Positions 38,101 through 51,343 of a stretch of DNA of 64,000 nt are shown piece after piece; the first letter of the stretch is position 1, and every line of letters begins with the position of its first letter. The translations under genes were made by a program, and so were the position numbers. The notes beneath the pieces are model-generated. The model was not told where the DNA came from and did no database searches. It worked only from the letters and a program-made list of their open reading frames with translations. The DNA is from Zelopaecilomyces penicillatus (lineage: Eukaryota; Ascomycota; Sordariomycetes; Hypocreales; Pseudodiploosporaceae), in contig VCCP01000005.1 of NCBI GenBank assembly GCA_005765155.1, forward strand, positions 2,728,001 to 2,792,000, written 5' to 3'.

Positions 38101-40705
38101 TTAATTATAGCCTATTACTCTAAGTATTAAAAGTTTATATTATAATAGGATAGAGAATTAATGATTCTAATATTACCTAGGCAGCTAATATTAAAAGTAT
38201 ACTTTAATTTATAATATATACTATCTAATTATAATATAAACTTCCTTATAAAAGCTTATTATAACTTAATTAAATAGATAGAAGTTTAACTAATATAATA
38301 GATTAACTTCAGAGTTATAACTAGATTTATTATAACCTTAATATAATAATATAGACTTATACTTTATATAGTTATTAATAATAAATCTAAAATAAAAGGG
38401 CTTCTCCTTTAAATACTATTTAATCAAGGTATAAAATATATTTAAATATCTAAGTATAATCCTATAATTAATTTTATAATTAAAATTAATTATTAAAGCC
38501 TTATATCTATAATAATAAAGATATTAAAAAAAGACTTTAAATAAATAAGATACCTTAAAATAGCTATTCTTATAAATAGAATTATAATTAAATTATCCTA
38601 TAGCTTTTCTATCTTTTATCTTATATATAGATATAATCCTATCTTATTATTTAAAGTTAAATTTCTAATATAAAGGCTTATTGATTAAGATATTATTATT
38701 AATACTAAAGACTTATTTAAGTCTTATATCTAAATACTAAAAAGAAGATTAAAAGATATAATAAAAGCTAAAGAAAAGATAACCAACTTTAGAAAGAAGC
38801 TAATAATAAGAATAAATACTATTAATAAACATATACTTTAATTAGAATATAATTAACTGGTATTAAATAATCTAATGCTTATATATAATATATCTAAGAA
38901 ATAGGATAAATCCTATATAATAAAGATAATAATATATTAATATAGCCTATATTAGATTGCTTTATAAGTAGATATTATTAAAGTATATATACTTTATATA
39001 ATAGATAGGATTCTCCTAGATAAGACCTATTCTAGAAACTATTTAAAGAAGTTTATTAAAGATAAGTATAGTTAATAGATATCTAATACTAATATATAGC
39101 TCTTTGGATCTAAAGATAAATAAGAATTATATAAAGAAAAGAGAGGGCTAGGATTATTAAACCCTTTTATATAATTTAACTTATCTATTAATTAAATAAT
39201 ATCCTAAGATTTTAATTCTAATATTAATCTTAAAGAAGACTTTTTAGATTTATTATTAACTATTAAATCCTAATTTAAAGTTATAATCCCTAGCCTAATC
39301 TAATACTAAAAGAATATATATTAATTATATTTACTTTAAATATATATATAACTTCTTATATACTTAAATCAAGGATTTTCTATCCTAAATTCTATTTAAA
39401 AATCCTTAATAAGAAAGATCTTAATAATATTTTTTAAAAGATATAATAAATTTCACTCTTTATATATAATATTCTATTACTAATATATAAACCAATCATA
39501 TCAAACCAACTATAATAGATAATTAATACTCCTAGATCTTAATTATAATAATTAAACTATTTCTATATAAATAATTAAATAATCCCTATTAATCTTATTT
39601 CTTTATAATCTTTCCTTAATCTATATTAGTTTAATTTTATTATACCCTTAAATATAGGCCTATTCTTAGATCTACCCTATACCTATATTAATTAGGATTA
39701 AATAAAGCTTATACTTATATACCTAAAACCTTTCCTTTTACTCTAAAAAACTTATTAAATTCCTATTAAAAACAAGAGTTCTTATAAATTATTTTAATGT
39801 TATAATACTATTTTTCTTTAACTTTCCTATTTATATAAATCTCTTCTTTATTTTATTATATATATATTTTATAATACTATACTAAATTAATTATATTCTT
39901 TTATTAATTTATTTTATTTTATAAAGATTAATTAATACCTTTAAAAGCTAATTTATTTATTAATATTAAACTATCTAGATTATATAATTAATATTATTAT
40001 CCTAAAATTAATTTATCCTATTCCTTTTAAATTAAATCTATATCCTAGTAATTAAGGAATTATTTAATCCTATCTATATCTATTAAATCCTATTAGAGTT
40101 TTCCTTTATTATCTTATTTATATCCTATTTTATTATATATCTAATCTTTAAAATCAATAATTAATATTTCTATAGATAAAGAATAATAGATATGTTTAAG
40201 AAATCTAGAATAATTAATCCCTTTAATTCTTTGATTTAATTATTCTTTAAGAAAATTATTTATTTCCTTTTATCCTTTAACTTAAATTAATAGCTATAAA
40301 GTCCTCTCTATCTATAATCTATATATCTATCCTATTTATAATTTAAATAGTATCTATTATACTTATCTAGAATTAAAATATATAGATAATATAGCTATAT
40401 AATATACTCCTTAATAGCTATAATAATAATCAAGAAGGATTATATATAATAGGAATATAGAATTAGATTAATAACCCTATAATAACTAATAAATAAAAAA
40501 TAAATCCTCTCTTTTTATTTTATTAAGGTATTAAAGAAATACCTATAAATATACCCTATTTTAGCTAATATAAATATAAAATAAGATACTTAGGTTTTTA
40601 TAATAGATTTTAATATAGAATATTCTTAAATATTATAGAGATTGCCTTCCTAAAAGTATTATTTAGGACTTTAACCCTTAGCTAGCTATATAAAAGTGCT
40701 AGGTA
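35122..40705 (+). pseudogene. Gypsy-2 (A-F) pol: protease, RT/RNase H, integrase
   Basis: A decayed pol read in the plus direction. The retropepsin motif is at about 35366-35389, where NSSSKSN stands for DSG-type residues (Asn codon at 35372). Reverse transcriptase lies about 36420-37100. PFLNNI at 36835-36852 stands for the family's FLDDI, so both catalytic Asp are Asn. The following AFLGF-type block reads TFLRFINYY near 37120. The integrase zinc-binding part is near 37985-38170 with His and Cys turned to Tyr. The C-terminal half (NPIINFIIK to YNPIL) is near 38450-38650. From about 39060 to 40705 no retroviral domain is seen (start of the 3' region). The lineage resembles fungal gypsy elements with FLDDI rather than YLDD. 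The copy cannot function. Confidence 0.8.
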
Positions 40706-41103
40706 TTTTAATAAGGGGAAAACAATATATATAATAATATTAACACTACCTATAGAACTATAGGGTGATTTTAGGGTAGTTATATAGCTAGTATAGTCTA
40801 TAAGGATTAAATAAATAAGAAAAGCTATAAAGCAGTAATATAATAAATTAAATTTAAAGGATTAATTAATTATCCTATAATTAATTAAATAAAAAAGATA
40901 GCTTTTTAATAGCTAGTCTTTTAAATATATTAGAAAATTCTTAAATAAAAGAAAGAAAAAAAACTTAAATTTAATAATATCTATCTATTTAAATAGCCTA
41001 GATATAGCCTATCTATTTATATAATTTAATCCCTTTAAGTATAGCTTATTTAGCTATAGCTTAATTAATTAATAAAAGGATATATTTAACCCAGCTATTA
41101 AAA
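40706..41103 (-). repeat. Gypsy-2 LTR C (398 bp, minus strand)
   Basis: Reverse-orientation copy. To its right lies the purine-tract end of a minus-strand element (the complement reads TTATTAAAAGG, then GTTTTAATAGC), so C is the 3' LTR of that element. Its left edge cuts the A-F element after GCTAGGTA. Confidence 0.9.
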
Positions 41104-44100
41104 CCCTTTTAATAAATATTAAAGATAACTCTATTATTAAATCAAGCAATATTTATAATTAATTAAATAATAGTATTTAAATATAATCTTTAGATACCTA
41201 TATATATATATTTTATTTCTTTTATTTTATCTATTTTTAATTAAGTATTCTCTTAATATTTAATCTCTTTAACTTCTTTAATATCCCTAAAGTATTTAAC
41301 TCTATTACTTAATCTATAGATAGAGGTATTATTAATTATACTTATATAATATAGTATTTAGATCTACTAAATCAAATAGCTTAAATTACTAGCCTATTAA
41401 AGGAAGCTTTTATTATCTTTTTAATATATTAAAGGGTCTCTTTTATAACCATTCTATTAAAATAAAGACTAATATAACTATTAGAGTATTTAATATATAA
41501 TATAGGTCTTTTAATAAGGAATATATTATCTATCTATTTAATAAATTTAATAGTTATAATATACCCTATTACTTCTAAGTATTATAAAAATAAACTAATA
41601 TCTACTTAAATAATAATCTCTCCTTTATATCTTATTGATTAAATTAATAGTATATAATATAAAGGGGATTAAGGGTTTAATTCCTTTTATTAGCTTTTTT
41701 ATTTCTTTTTTAGATTTCTTTTTTCTTTATTAAAAGGATTAATCTATTTATAAGAAAGATATTTATTATCTAATTAAGATACCCTATCTAGATTCTTATT
41801 AATAAACTATCTTAGGATTATAATAATATCCTTAAAAGTATTAATATCCTTATTTAAGTTAATTATAAAGATATTTAAAGAAATTAACTTAGCTATCTAT
41901 TCCTTAAAGATAATCTATTTCTAAGGGTTTAAATATAATATAAGCTATATTAATATTAACTTTAACTCCTTATTTAATAAATCTTAATTAGATAATCCTT
42001 AAATATCCTTAATACTATTATATATAAATATATTAAGCCTAGATAAGAGCCTAAAAATTAAATAAATAATAAATAATCTATTCCTATTAGCTTTTAAAGA
42101 ATACTATTAAAGTACTATTATTTAATTATTATTAGACTAAGTTATAATTAATTTAGCTTTCTTAATAATAATTATATTAATAATCTTAATTATCTTAAAC
42201 CTAATTATCTTATTATATTTAAACTTATTATTTAATTATTAATTAATAATAGCTTTAAAAAGTATAGGTTTTTATACTTTAATAAAGTAAGCAGATAGTA
42301 CTATAATAATCTATATAAATAGTATAAATAAGCTATCTTTTATAGGTATATAAAAGACTCTAGAGTTATTATATAATATAGATAAGATATATCTATTAAT
42401 TAAGAATAATATAATATCTTCTAGATAAATAAAATAGAGCACTTTATCTATACCTTAATTATAGATTATTTAATTATTAAGATCTTATAAAGCAGTATAA
42501 TAAAAGCTCTATAAGTATTTAATTATATCTAACTTATTAATAATAAGATATAATATAGTATTCCTTACTTTAAGTATATAATTAGATATAGATTAATTTA
42601 AACTATTAAATAAGCATTAATCTTTTAACAATAAATAGAAAGGATTATTAAGAAATAGATAAAATATATTATTATAAGATTATTTAATCTTATTTAAATC
42701 TTCCTTAATCTAATTAAGATAAGAGTAAAACCTAATTAATCCTTTAATAATAATATAGATTTAGAAGAAAGATAGATAGCTATACTTCTAATCTTATATT
42801 TATTTTATATATAAAATAATAATAAATATAAAATTATAAAGAAGATTAAGCTTATAAAGTATTTACCTTTATAGATATATAAACTCTTTAATATAATATA
42901 TTTATTTATCTATTTATAAGTTAAAGATATAAAGCTAGCCTTTAAATTAATACTAAATAAAGAAATACTAATATATATTCTTATAGTTAATAAACTTAAT
43001 AAAGAATTATTTATTAAATATATTCTTATAGAAAATAGCTAGCCTATTAAGATAATTATAAGTATTAAGTATTAAATAATTATAGGATTTAAACTTATAT
43101 AAAATATTAAGGAGATCTATATATATATAAAAGTATTCCTTTAATTTAAAAATATATATTACTTTAAAGGCTATAAATATATTATTAGAGATATTATAGA
43201 GTATAATTTAAAATAGAGGATATAATATAAAATTAATAGCTTAATTTTTATTCTTTAATATATATAATAATCAATAGAGCTTAATTAGATAATTATTCTA
43301 GTTCTATTCTTATAAGCCTTAAGGAAATGATTATATAGTAAAGATAAGGCTATATACTATTAAATCTAAGGTATCTATATTAAAATTCTAAGGGAGAGTT
43401 AATAATAGATTAAGCTAGTCTTATTAAGAGATTATAAAACAGAGTTATTTAAAAAACCCTAGATTTATTATAAATATAGTATATTTATTAATATATTTAT
43501 AAAATAAATCTATATCTTCTTTAAGCTATATTACTCCTATAATAATAATAAGGCTTATATTTTTAATACCTATTTAAAGGAAGAGTATAAATAATCTAGA
43601 AATTCTTTATTATTTTAATATTATATATTAATAAGGAGTTAAATAGGGGTATAATTAAATAATAATAAAGATTAAAAGAATAAAATAAGATAGTATAGGT
43701 ATTAAGAAAGATAATAGAGATAAAAGAGAGTAATATATATAAGATATCTCTTTATAAGAGAGAGCTTTATAAGTATATAAGGGTTTAAATTAATAATCCT
43801 TTATAATTATATATAATTACTTAATTAAAGATACTTTTTATTATAAATAGCTCTTTCTTTAAAATATAGCTTTTTATTATACTTAATAATAATTTATAGC
43901 TAATAAATAATATATATTTTTATTTATATAATTTTTAAAGGGGCTATCTCCTAGCTCCTATAACTTTTCCTCCTTTATCTTATAACTTAGCCTTTTTAAC
44001 TTTAGGATTATTAATCTATCTCTTATTCTCTTTAGGTTTTTAATATAGATATTATTTAATTATAAAAACTAATTAAGATAATATTTATTCTTAGCTCCTT

Positions 44101-46017
44101 AATATTAATTTTATTATAAATATAATTATTTTATATAATATAATTACTTATAAAGTTATCTTATTATAAAATAATTATATTAAATTCTTTAATAATATTA
44201 AATTATCTTCTATAATAAAAGTAATAATAAATTATAAGGCCTTTCTGATTTAGTATTATTTAATCTTTATAAATTAATATTAATTCTTTTTTCTATTTTT
44301 AAATTTAGATAATATTTAAAGTATAGATTCTAAGAGGGGTAAATATAGGCTAGATAAATTACTTTCTTTATTATAAGGTATTCTTTACTATTAAGTTTAT
44401 AAAAGATATATCTAGTACTCTTATATAACTAGCTAAGAGTTAAAGTCTTAAATAATACTTTTAGAAAGATAATCTTTATAGTATTTAAGAATATCCTATA
44501 CTAAAGTCTATTATAAAAACCTAAATATCTTACTTTATATTTATATTAATTAAAGTAAGATATATTTATAGATATTTCTTTAATATTTTAATAAAATAAA
44601 AAAAGAGAATCTATTTTTTATTTATTAATTATTATAAGATTATTAATCTAATCTTATATTCCTATTATATATAATCCTTTTTAATTATTATTATAGCTAT
44701 TAAGAAGTATATTATATAGCTATATTATCTATATATTTTAATCCTAGATAAGTATAATAGATATTATTTAAATTATAAATAGAATAGATATATAGATTAT
44801 AAATAGAGAGGACTTTATAGCTATTAATCTAAGCTAAAGGATAAGAGAAAGTAAATAATTTTCTTAGAAAAGGACTAGATTAAAGAATCAGAGAGACTAG
44901 TTATTCTAGATTTCTTAAATATATCTACTGCTCTCTATCTATAGAAATATTAGCTATTAACTTTAAAGATTGGGTATATAATAAAATAGGATATAAATAA
45001 GATAATAAAGGAAAACCCTGATAGGATTTAATAGGTATAGATAGAATTAAATAGTTCCTTAGTTACTAAGATATAGATTTGATTTAAAAAGGATAAAGTA
45101 AATTGATTTTAGGATAATAGTATTAATTATATAGTCTAGATAATTTAGTATTAATAAATAAATTAGCTTTTAAAGGTATTAATTAATCTTTATAAAATAA
45201 AATAAATTAATAAAAGAGTATAATTAATTTAATATAGTATTATAAAATATATATATAATAAAATAAAAAAGGGATTTATATAAATAGAAAGATTAAAGAA
45301 AGATAATATTATAATACTAAAATAATTTATAAGAACTTTTATTTTTAATAGGAATTTAATAAGTTTTTTAAAGTAAAAGGAAAGGTTTTAAATATATAAA
45401 TATAAGCTTTATTTAATCCTGGTTAATATAGATATAGGGTAGATCTAAGAGTAAGCCTATATTTAAGGGTATAGTAAAATCAGATTAATATAGATTAAGA
45501 AAAGATTATAAAAGAATAAGATTAATAAAGACTATTTAATTATTAATATAAGAATAGTTTAATTATTATAATTAAGATTTAAAAGTATTAATTATTTATT
45601 ATAATTAATTTAATATAATTGATTTATATATTAATAATAGAATATTATATATAAAGAATAAAATTTATTATATCTTTTAAAAAATATTATTAAGATTCTC
45701 TTTATTAAGGATTTTTAAATAGAATTCAGGCTAGAAAATCCTTGGTTTAAATATATAAGAAATTATATATATATTTAAAGTAAGTATAATTAATATATAC
45801 TCTTTTAATATTAGATTAAGCTAGGGATTATAACTTTAAATTAAGATTTAATAATTAATAATAAGTCTAGGAAGTCTTCTTTAAGATTAATATTAAAGTT
45901 AGAGTTTTAGGGTATTATTTAATTAATAGATAAATTAAAATATATAAGAGAGTCTAGTAATCCTAACCCTTTCTTTTCCTTATATAATTCTTATTTATCT
46001 TTAGATCTAAAGAGCTA
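41104..46017 (-). mobile_element. 5'-truncated minus-strand Gypsy-2: 3' region behind LTR C
   Basis: Matches 46416-51343 in the same orientation over 4.9 kb with interspersed transitions. It ends at AAGAGCTAT, where LTR D begins. The pol part and 5' LTR that should follow are absent. On the plus strand, 42200-43900 reads as a long frame broken only by TAA/TAG and an occasional TGA (see the antisense entry). Confidence 0.8.
42240..43900 (+). pseudogene. Candidate decayed antisense ORF in Gypsy-2 3' region (copy in C segment)
   Basis: Read on the plus strand, opposite to the retroelement. One frame runs through KVFTFIDI, VKDIKLAFKLILNKEILIYI, LNKELFIKYILIE, KGYKYIIRDIIEYNL and YKTELFKKP. Interruptions are mostly TAA or TAG, as expected of mutated Gln codons. 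The equivalent stretch in the D-E element (about 47550-49200) and in the F segment (minus strand, below about 60300) keeps the same frame. There, differences such as DTIEYDLE for DIIEYNLK are single transitions. I do not recognise the protein. It could be an accessory gene of the element or a captured host sequence. The limits are approximate. Confidence 0.4.
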
Positions 46018-46415
46018 TTTTGATAAGGGGAAAACAATACACACAATAACACTAACACCACCCATAGAACTACAGAGTGATTTTAGGGTAATTATATAGC
46101 CAGTATAATCCATAAGGATTAAATAGATAAGAAAAGCTATAAAGCAGCGATATAATAAATTGAACTTAAGGGATTAATTAATTATCTTATAACTAATTAG
46201 ATAAAGAAGATAGCTTTTTAATAGCTAATCTTTTAAATATATTAGAAAATTCTTAGATAGAAGAGGAAAAAAAAACTTGAATTTAATAATATCTATCTAT
46301 TTAAATGGCTTAGGTATAGCCTATCTATTTATATAGTTTAATCCCTTTAAGTATAGCTTATATAGCTATAGCTTAATTAACTAGCAAGGGGATATATTTA
46401 ACCCAGCTATTAAAA
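46018..46415 (-). repeat. Gypsy-2 LTR D (398 bp, minus strand)
   Basis: Begins TTTTGATAAGGGGAAAACAATACACACAAT on the plus strand, the least mutated version of this end. On its right it abuts the purine-rich end (the complement reads TTAGGAGG, then GTTTTAATAGC), so it is a 3' LTR. Confidence 0.9.
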
Positions 46416-49400
46416 CCCTCCTAATAAATATTAAAGATAACCTTATTATTAAATCAGATAATATTTATAACCAATCAAGTAATAGTATTTAAATATAATC
46501 TTTAGATATCTATATATATATACTTTATTTCTTTTATCTTATCTATTCTTAATTAAGTATTCCTTTAATATTTAATCCCTTTAACTCTTTTAATATCTTT
46601 AAAGTATTTAATTCTATTATTTAATCTATAAGTAGAGGTATTATTAATTATACTTATATAGTATAGTATTTAGATCTATTAGATTAAATAGCTTAAGTTA
46701 TTAGCTTATTAAAGGAAGCTTTTATTATCTCCTTAATATATTAAAGGATCCCTTTTATAATTATTCTATTAGAATAGAGACTAATATAATTATTAGAGTA
46801 TTTAATATATAATATAGGCCTTTTAATAAGAAATATATTATCTATCTTCTTAATAAATTTAATAGTTATAGTATACTCTACTACTCCTAAGTATTATAAA
46901 GGTAAATCAATACTTATTTAAATAATAATCTCTCCTTTATATCTTATAGATTAAATTAATAGTATATAGTATAGAGGGGGCTAAGGGTCTAATTCCTCTT
47001 ATTAGCTTCTTTACTTTTTTTCTAGATTTCTCTTTTCTTTATTAGAAGGATCAGTCTGTTTATAAGAAAGATATCTATTATTTAATTAAGATACCCTATC
47101 TAGATTCCTATTAATAAATCACTTTAGAGTTATAATAATATCCTTAAAAGTATTAGTATCCTTATTTAAGATAATTATAAAAGTATTTAAAGAAATTAAT
47201 TTAGTTATTTATTTCTTAAAGATAATCTATTTCTAGGGATTTAAATATAATATAAGCTATATTAATATTAACTTTAATTCTTTACTTAATAAATCTTAAT
47301 TAAATAATTCTTAAGCATTCTTAGTATTATTATATATAAATAAACTAAGCCTAGATAAGAGCCTAGAAACTAAATAAATAATAAATAATCTATTTCTATT
47401 AGCTTCTAAAGAATATTATTAGAATACTATTATTTAATTATTATTAGGCTAAGTTATAATTAATTTAGCTTCCTTAATAATAATTATATTAATAGTCTTA
47501 ATTACTTTAGGCCTGATTATCTTACTATACTTAAACTTATTATTTAATTATTAGTTAATAATAGCTTTAAAGAGTATAGGTTTCTATACTCTAATAAAGT
47601 AAATAAATAATACTATAATAGTCTATATAAATAATATAAATAGATTATCTCTTATAGATATATTAAAGATTCTAGAGTTATTATATAATATAGATAAGAT
47701 ATATTTATTAATTATAAATAATATAATATCTCCTAGATAAGTAAAATAAAGTATTTTATTTATATCTTGATTATAAACTATTTAATTATTAAGATCCTAT
47801 AAAATAGTATAGTAAAAGCTTTATAGGTATTTAACTATATCTAACTTATTAATAATAAGATATAGTATAGTATTCCTTACTCTAAGTATATAGCTAGATA
47901 TAGGCTGATTTAAATTATTAAATAGGTATTAATCTTTTAATAATAAATAGAAGGGATTATTAAAGAGTAGATAAAATATATTATTATAAGACTATTTAAT
48001 CTTATTTAAATCTTCTTTAATCTAATTAAGATAAGAATAAAACTTAATTAATTCTTTAATAGTAATATAGATCTAAAAGAAAGATAAATAGCTATACTCC
48101 TAATCTTATATTTACTTTATATATAGAATAATAATAAATATAAAGTTATAAAGAAGATTAAGCTTATAAAGTATTTATCTTTATAGATATATAAACTCTT
48201 TAGTATAATATATTTATTTATCTATTTATAAATCAAAGATATAAAGCTAGCCTTTAAATTAATCTTAAATAAAGAAATATTAATATATATTCTTATAATT
48301 AATAAACTTAATAAAGAATTATTTATTAAATATATTCTTATAAAAGATAGTTAGTTTATTAAGATAACTATAAATATTAAGTATTAAATAATTATAAGAT
48401 CTAAACTTATATAAAATATTAAAGAGATCTATATATATATAAAAGTATTCCTTTAACTTAAAAATATATATTACTCTAAAGGCTATAAATATATTATTAG
48501 AGATACTATAGAGTATGATTTAGAGTAGAGGGTATAATATAAAATTAATAGCTTAATCTTTATTCTTTAATATATATAATAATTAATAGAGCTTGATTAA
48601 ATAATTACTTTAATTCTATTCTTATAGGCCTTAAGGAAATAGCTATATAATAGAGATAAGACTATATATTATTAAATCTAGGGTATTTATATTAAAATCC
48701 TAAGAGAGGGTTAATAATGGATTAGACTAGTCTTATCAAGGGATTATAAAACAGGGTTACTTAGAAAACCCTAGATTTATTATAAATATAGTATATTTAT
48801 TAATATATTTATAAAATAAATCTATATCTTCTTTAAGCTATATTACTTCTATAATAGTAGTAAGGCTTATATTATTAATACTTATCTAAAGGAAGAATAT
48901 AAGTAATCTAGAAGTTCTTTATTATTTTAATATTATATATTAATAAGGAGTTAGATAGGGATATAATTAAATAATAATAGAGATTCAAGGAATAAAATAA
49001 GATAGTATAGATATTAGAGAAGATAATAACAATAAAAGAGAGTGATATATATAAGATATCTCTTTATAAGAGAGAGCTTTATAAATATATAAGGGTTTAA
49101 ATTAATAATCCTTTATAGTTATATATAATCACTTAATTAAAGATGCCTTTTATTATAGATAGCTCTTTCTTTAAAGTATAGCTTTTTATTATATTTGATA
49201 GTGATTTATAATTAATAAGTGATATATATTTTTGTTTATATACTTTTTAGAGGGGCTGCCTCCTAGCTTCTATAACTTTTCCTTCTTTATCTTATAACTT
49301 AGCTTTCTTAACTTTAAGATTATTAATCTATCTCTTATTCTCTTTAGGTTTTTAATATAGATATTATTTAATTATAGAAACTAATTAAGATAATATTTAT

Positions 49401-51343
49401 TCTTAGCTCTTTAATATTAATTCTATTATAAATATAATTATTCTATATAGTATAATTATTTATAAAGTTATCTTATTGTAGAATAATTATATTAAGTTCT
49501 TTAATAGTATTAAACTATCTTCTATAATAGAAGTAATAGTAAATTATAAAGCCTTTTTATTTTAATATTATTTAATCTTTATAAATTAATATTAATCCTT
49601 TTTCTTATTTTTAGATTTAAATAATATTTAAAGTATAGATTTTAAAGGGGGTAAATATAAACTAGATAAATTACTCTCTTTATTATAAGGTATTCTTTAT
49701 TATTAAGTTTATAAAAGATATATCTAATACTCTTATATAGCTAGCTAAGAGCTAAAGTCTTAAATAATACTTCTAGGATAATAATCTCTATAATACTTAA
49801 GAATTTTCTATATTAAAGTCTATTATAAAAACTTAAGTACCTTACCCTATATTTATATTAGCTAAAATAGGATATATTTATAAATGTTTCTTTAATACCT
49901 TAATAAAATAAAAAGAGAGGATCTATTCTTTATTTATTAATTATTATAGGGGTTATTAATCTAATCTTATATTTCTATTATATATAATCCTTCTTAATTA
50001 TTATTATAGCTATTAAAGAGTATATTATATAGCTATATTATCTATATATTTTAATCCTAGGTAAATATAATAAGTACTATTTGAATTATAAATAAGATAG
50101 ATATATAGATTATAGATAGAGAGGACTTTATAGCTATTAATCTAAGCTAAAGGATAAGAGGAAGTAAATGATTTTCTTAGAAAAAGACTAGATTAAAGAA
50201 TCAGAGAGACTAGTTATTCTAGATTTCATAAATATATCTACTGCTCCCTATCTATGGAAAATATTAGCTATTAACTTTAAAGATTAGATATATAATAAAA
50301 TAGAATATAGATAAGATAATAAAGGAAAACCCTGATAGGATTTAATAGATATAGATAGAATTAAATAGTTCCTTAGTTATTAGGATATAGATTTAGTTTA
50401 AAAAGGATAAAGTAAATTGATTTTAGGATAATAATATTAATTATATAGTCTAGATAATTTAATATTAATAAATAAATTAGCTTTTAAAGGTATTAATTAA
50501 TCTTTATAAAATAAAATAAATTAATAAAAGAGTATAATTAATTTAATATAGTATTATAAAATATATATATAATAAAATAAGAAAGGGATTTATATAAGTA
50601 GAAAAGTTAAAGAAAGATAGTATTATAGTATTAAAATGATTTATAAGAACTTCTATTTTTAATAGGAATTTAATAAGTTTTTTAGAATAAAAGGAAAGGT
50701 TTTAAGTATATAAATATAAGCTTTATTTGATCCTGATTAATATAGGTATAGGGTGGATCTAAGAGTGGGTTTATACTTAAGGGTATAGCAAAATCAGACC
50801 AATATAGATCAAGGAAAGATTATAAAGAAATAAGATTAATAAGGATTATTTAATTATTAATATAGGAATAGTTTAGTTATTATAGTTAAGGTTTAGAAGT
50901 ATTAATTATTTATTATAATTAATTTAATATAATTGGTTTATATATTAGTAGTAGAATATTATATATAAAGAGTGAAATTTATTATACCTTTTAAGAAATA
51001 TTATTAAAATCCTTTCTATCAAGGATTTTTAAATAGAATTTAAGCTAGGAAATCCTTGATTTAAATATATAAGAAATTATATATATATCTAAAGTAAATA
51101 TAATTAATATATACTCTTCTGGTATTGGATTAGGCTAGGGATTATAACTTTAAATCAAGGTTTAATAGCTAATAATAAGTCTAGAAAGTCTTCTTTAAGA
51201 TTAGTATTAGAGTTAGAGTTTTAAGGTATTATTTAATTAATAGATAAGTTAAAGTATATAAAAGGGTTTAATAATTCTAGTTCTTTCTTTTCTTTATATA
51301 GTTCTTATTTATCTTTAGGTCTAAAGAGCTATATATTAGTATT
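46416..51343 (-). other. Gypsy-2 (D-E) 3' region without retroviral domain
   Basis: 4.9 kb between integrase and the 3' LTR, homologous to 41104-46017 and, inverted, to 39060-40705 plus 58852-61333. No gag, pol or env-like domain was seen in the sense direction. The candidate antisense frame (plus strand, about 47550-49200) is the only coding-like signal. The region carries CCTCCTAGCTTCTATAACTTT-type GC-richer patches near 49255-49330, where mutation is lighter. Confidence 0.6.
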
